DNA of 64,000 bases from Warburgia ugandensis (Eukaryota; Streptophyta; Magnoliopsida; Canellales; Canellaceae). Within the stretch, counting starts at the first letter, position 1. Every line of letters starts with the position of its first letter. The stretch covers positions 44,271,880-44,335,879 of the forward strand of contig CP141132.1 in NCBI GenBank assembly GCA_035236585.1. Direction: 5' to 3'. The notes under the pieces were generated by a model. The model saw only the letters and a list, made by a program, of their open reading frames with translations, was not told the DNA's origin and searched no databases. Shown here one piece after another: positions 62,791 through 64,000 of the stretch. The translations under genes and the position numbers were made by a program.

Positions 62791-64000
62791 TGATTATTTA
62801 TCACAAATGTACAGGCTATTATAGTATAACTTGTGTAAGTACGGGTCGGTCACACAAGGACTTGACTAAAAAAGAATAGAGTTTAAATAAAATTTAATTT
62901 GTCACAAATTAAAAAAATTATTGGAATTGAATAATAATAAACTAAAAACTCGAATCTATTGAATTGATGAAAAATGCAAAATTCTGAATTCAAAATACAA
63001 AAATTTAAACAAAATATCAATTAAAATCCACTTCCCCAGCTTGATGATAGCAAAATTCTTCAATTCCAACTATATCTAAGTCAATCAACCTTCATTAATC
63101 CATCTCTTAGGTCTTTGATTAAAGATTCAACGGCTGGATTATGCAAATATTTCAAAAATTTAATGATTTGAACTAAGAAAAGAATTTGTGATTTGTGTGG
63201 CTTAAATTGATTTTTATTTATTAAGATCACCCATAACATTCTTTAATCTGTCATGCATTAGATTCTATTCATGGATTTTCTTAATTTTTTCTTCAAATTG
63301 AAATACCAAAGAAATGCCTCTTACTACATTTGCAAGTAAGAGTGTGTTACTAGAAAAGTAGTGGATAACTAAGACAGTCATGCGCAGTCACATGAGCATG
63401 ATGCTAGCTAAGTAGTTATCTTATCCCTACTCACAATCCATGATTAGTCTAGTCTCTATTTACAATTAGTGAACAATCAGTATCCATGGATATTTCACTA
63501 ATTTCACCCATTGATTTCTTCTACTTTTTGATAGAATTTTTCAATGAAACTTGGTACCTAGAATAATTTGATATCAGTAGATTTAATTGTATGATTAGAC
63601 TTCAAATCAAGGTAATAGAAATTAAGGTATTCAATCACAAATAGGCTATTCACCAACCTGCACAACAGTACCTTTCAAGATTTTTTCATAAAATTAAACA
63701 AATCTGACCATTAAATTAATTTTTTTTTATATGAAACCCTTTTTAACTCAATTAAAAATATAAGAAATGGATTAGATCATCCAAAAATCTCATAAAATAA
63801 ACCAAACTAAAGGTGTAAAACTTTTAAGTAATCACTGTCACTGTTCATGTAAACAGTAGTAAGTAGCTAACTTCAATCAATTCAAGTTAAAATATTTTTG
63901 AATGAAAATTGAAAATCAAACACATGGGTCTTATTCTCCTTGATGCCTTCTATCAATGAACCAAAATTCAGAGATTTTTGTCAAGTATTGAAGCAAAAAC
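62791..64000 (-). repeat. 5' LTR of element F, partial
   Basis: Assigned as LTR because it ends (minus strand, ca at 62792-62791) next to the primer site and is repeated at 60251-61066. Its start is outside the window. Confidence 0.65.

Larger units (their letters stand above)
61067..64000 (-). mobile_element. Athila/Tat-like element F, 5' end, running off the window
   Basis: A minus-strand 5' LTR (from beyond 64000 to 62791), degenerate primer site, leader and gag start. Beyond 61141 the element is replaced by an LTR fragment. The leader matches that of element C. Broken. Confidence 0.7.

Overview
The window looks like gene-poor intergenic DNA from a large, AT-rich plant genome, most likely a flowering plant. 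Four things point there: a Ty3/gypsy Tekay/Del-like element with an initiator-methionine tRNA primer site and 4.1-4.3 kb LTRs; several Athila/Tat-like elements with degenerate tRNA-Asp primer sites; long CT/GA microsatellites; and a short Tourist-like MITE. The species cannot be told from this. No intact host protein-coding gene, tRNA, rRNA or CRISPR array can be supported. Nearly all apparent open reading frames are retroelement remnants, microsatellite translations or chance.

Left part (1-15360): a long LTR running off the left edge (1-1757); a solo LTR with near-matching 5-bp flanks (2937-6855); a 221-bp MITE flanked by TAA (8627-8847); and a solo LTR with a perfect 5-bp AGCTC target duplication (9434-12050). 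Between them lies unassigned single-copy-looking DNA, including a 181-bp tandem duplication just after a TATA-like box near 14.6 kb.

Middle (15361-51100): a pile of nested Athila/Tat-like fossils. Element C (39586-51100, minus) is the oldest layer. Element B (20541-39585, minus) starts at the base where C's 3' LTR homology stops, so it appears to have inserted into that LTR. A plus-strand relative, A (15361-20540), abuts B's 3' LTR. A Tekay-like element (27179-38759) sits inside B's 5' LTR and is flanked by gtaaa/ataaa. A, B and C share a compact layout that lacks most of pol, as expected of a non-autonomous family spread by autonomous relatives.

Right part (51101-64000): a fragment of a Tekay-like LTR (51247 to about 52490); a plus-strand Athila/Tat-like 3' end (about 52500-55571); minus-strand Athila/Tat-like remnants with a recognisable reverse transcriptase (58850-59620) and protease/linker (59716-60225); an extra LTR piece (60251-61066); and the 5' end of another minus-strand element (gag start at 61611, primer site near 62770, LTR running off the right edge).

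All elements are broken fossils. By eye, paired LTRs of the Tekay-like element differ by about 4% in a 400-bp sample and by more elsewhere, and those of C by about one base in eight or nine. This agrees with the nesting order. All homology calls come from reading the sequence and from knowledge of the families; no database search was run.
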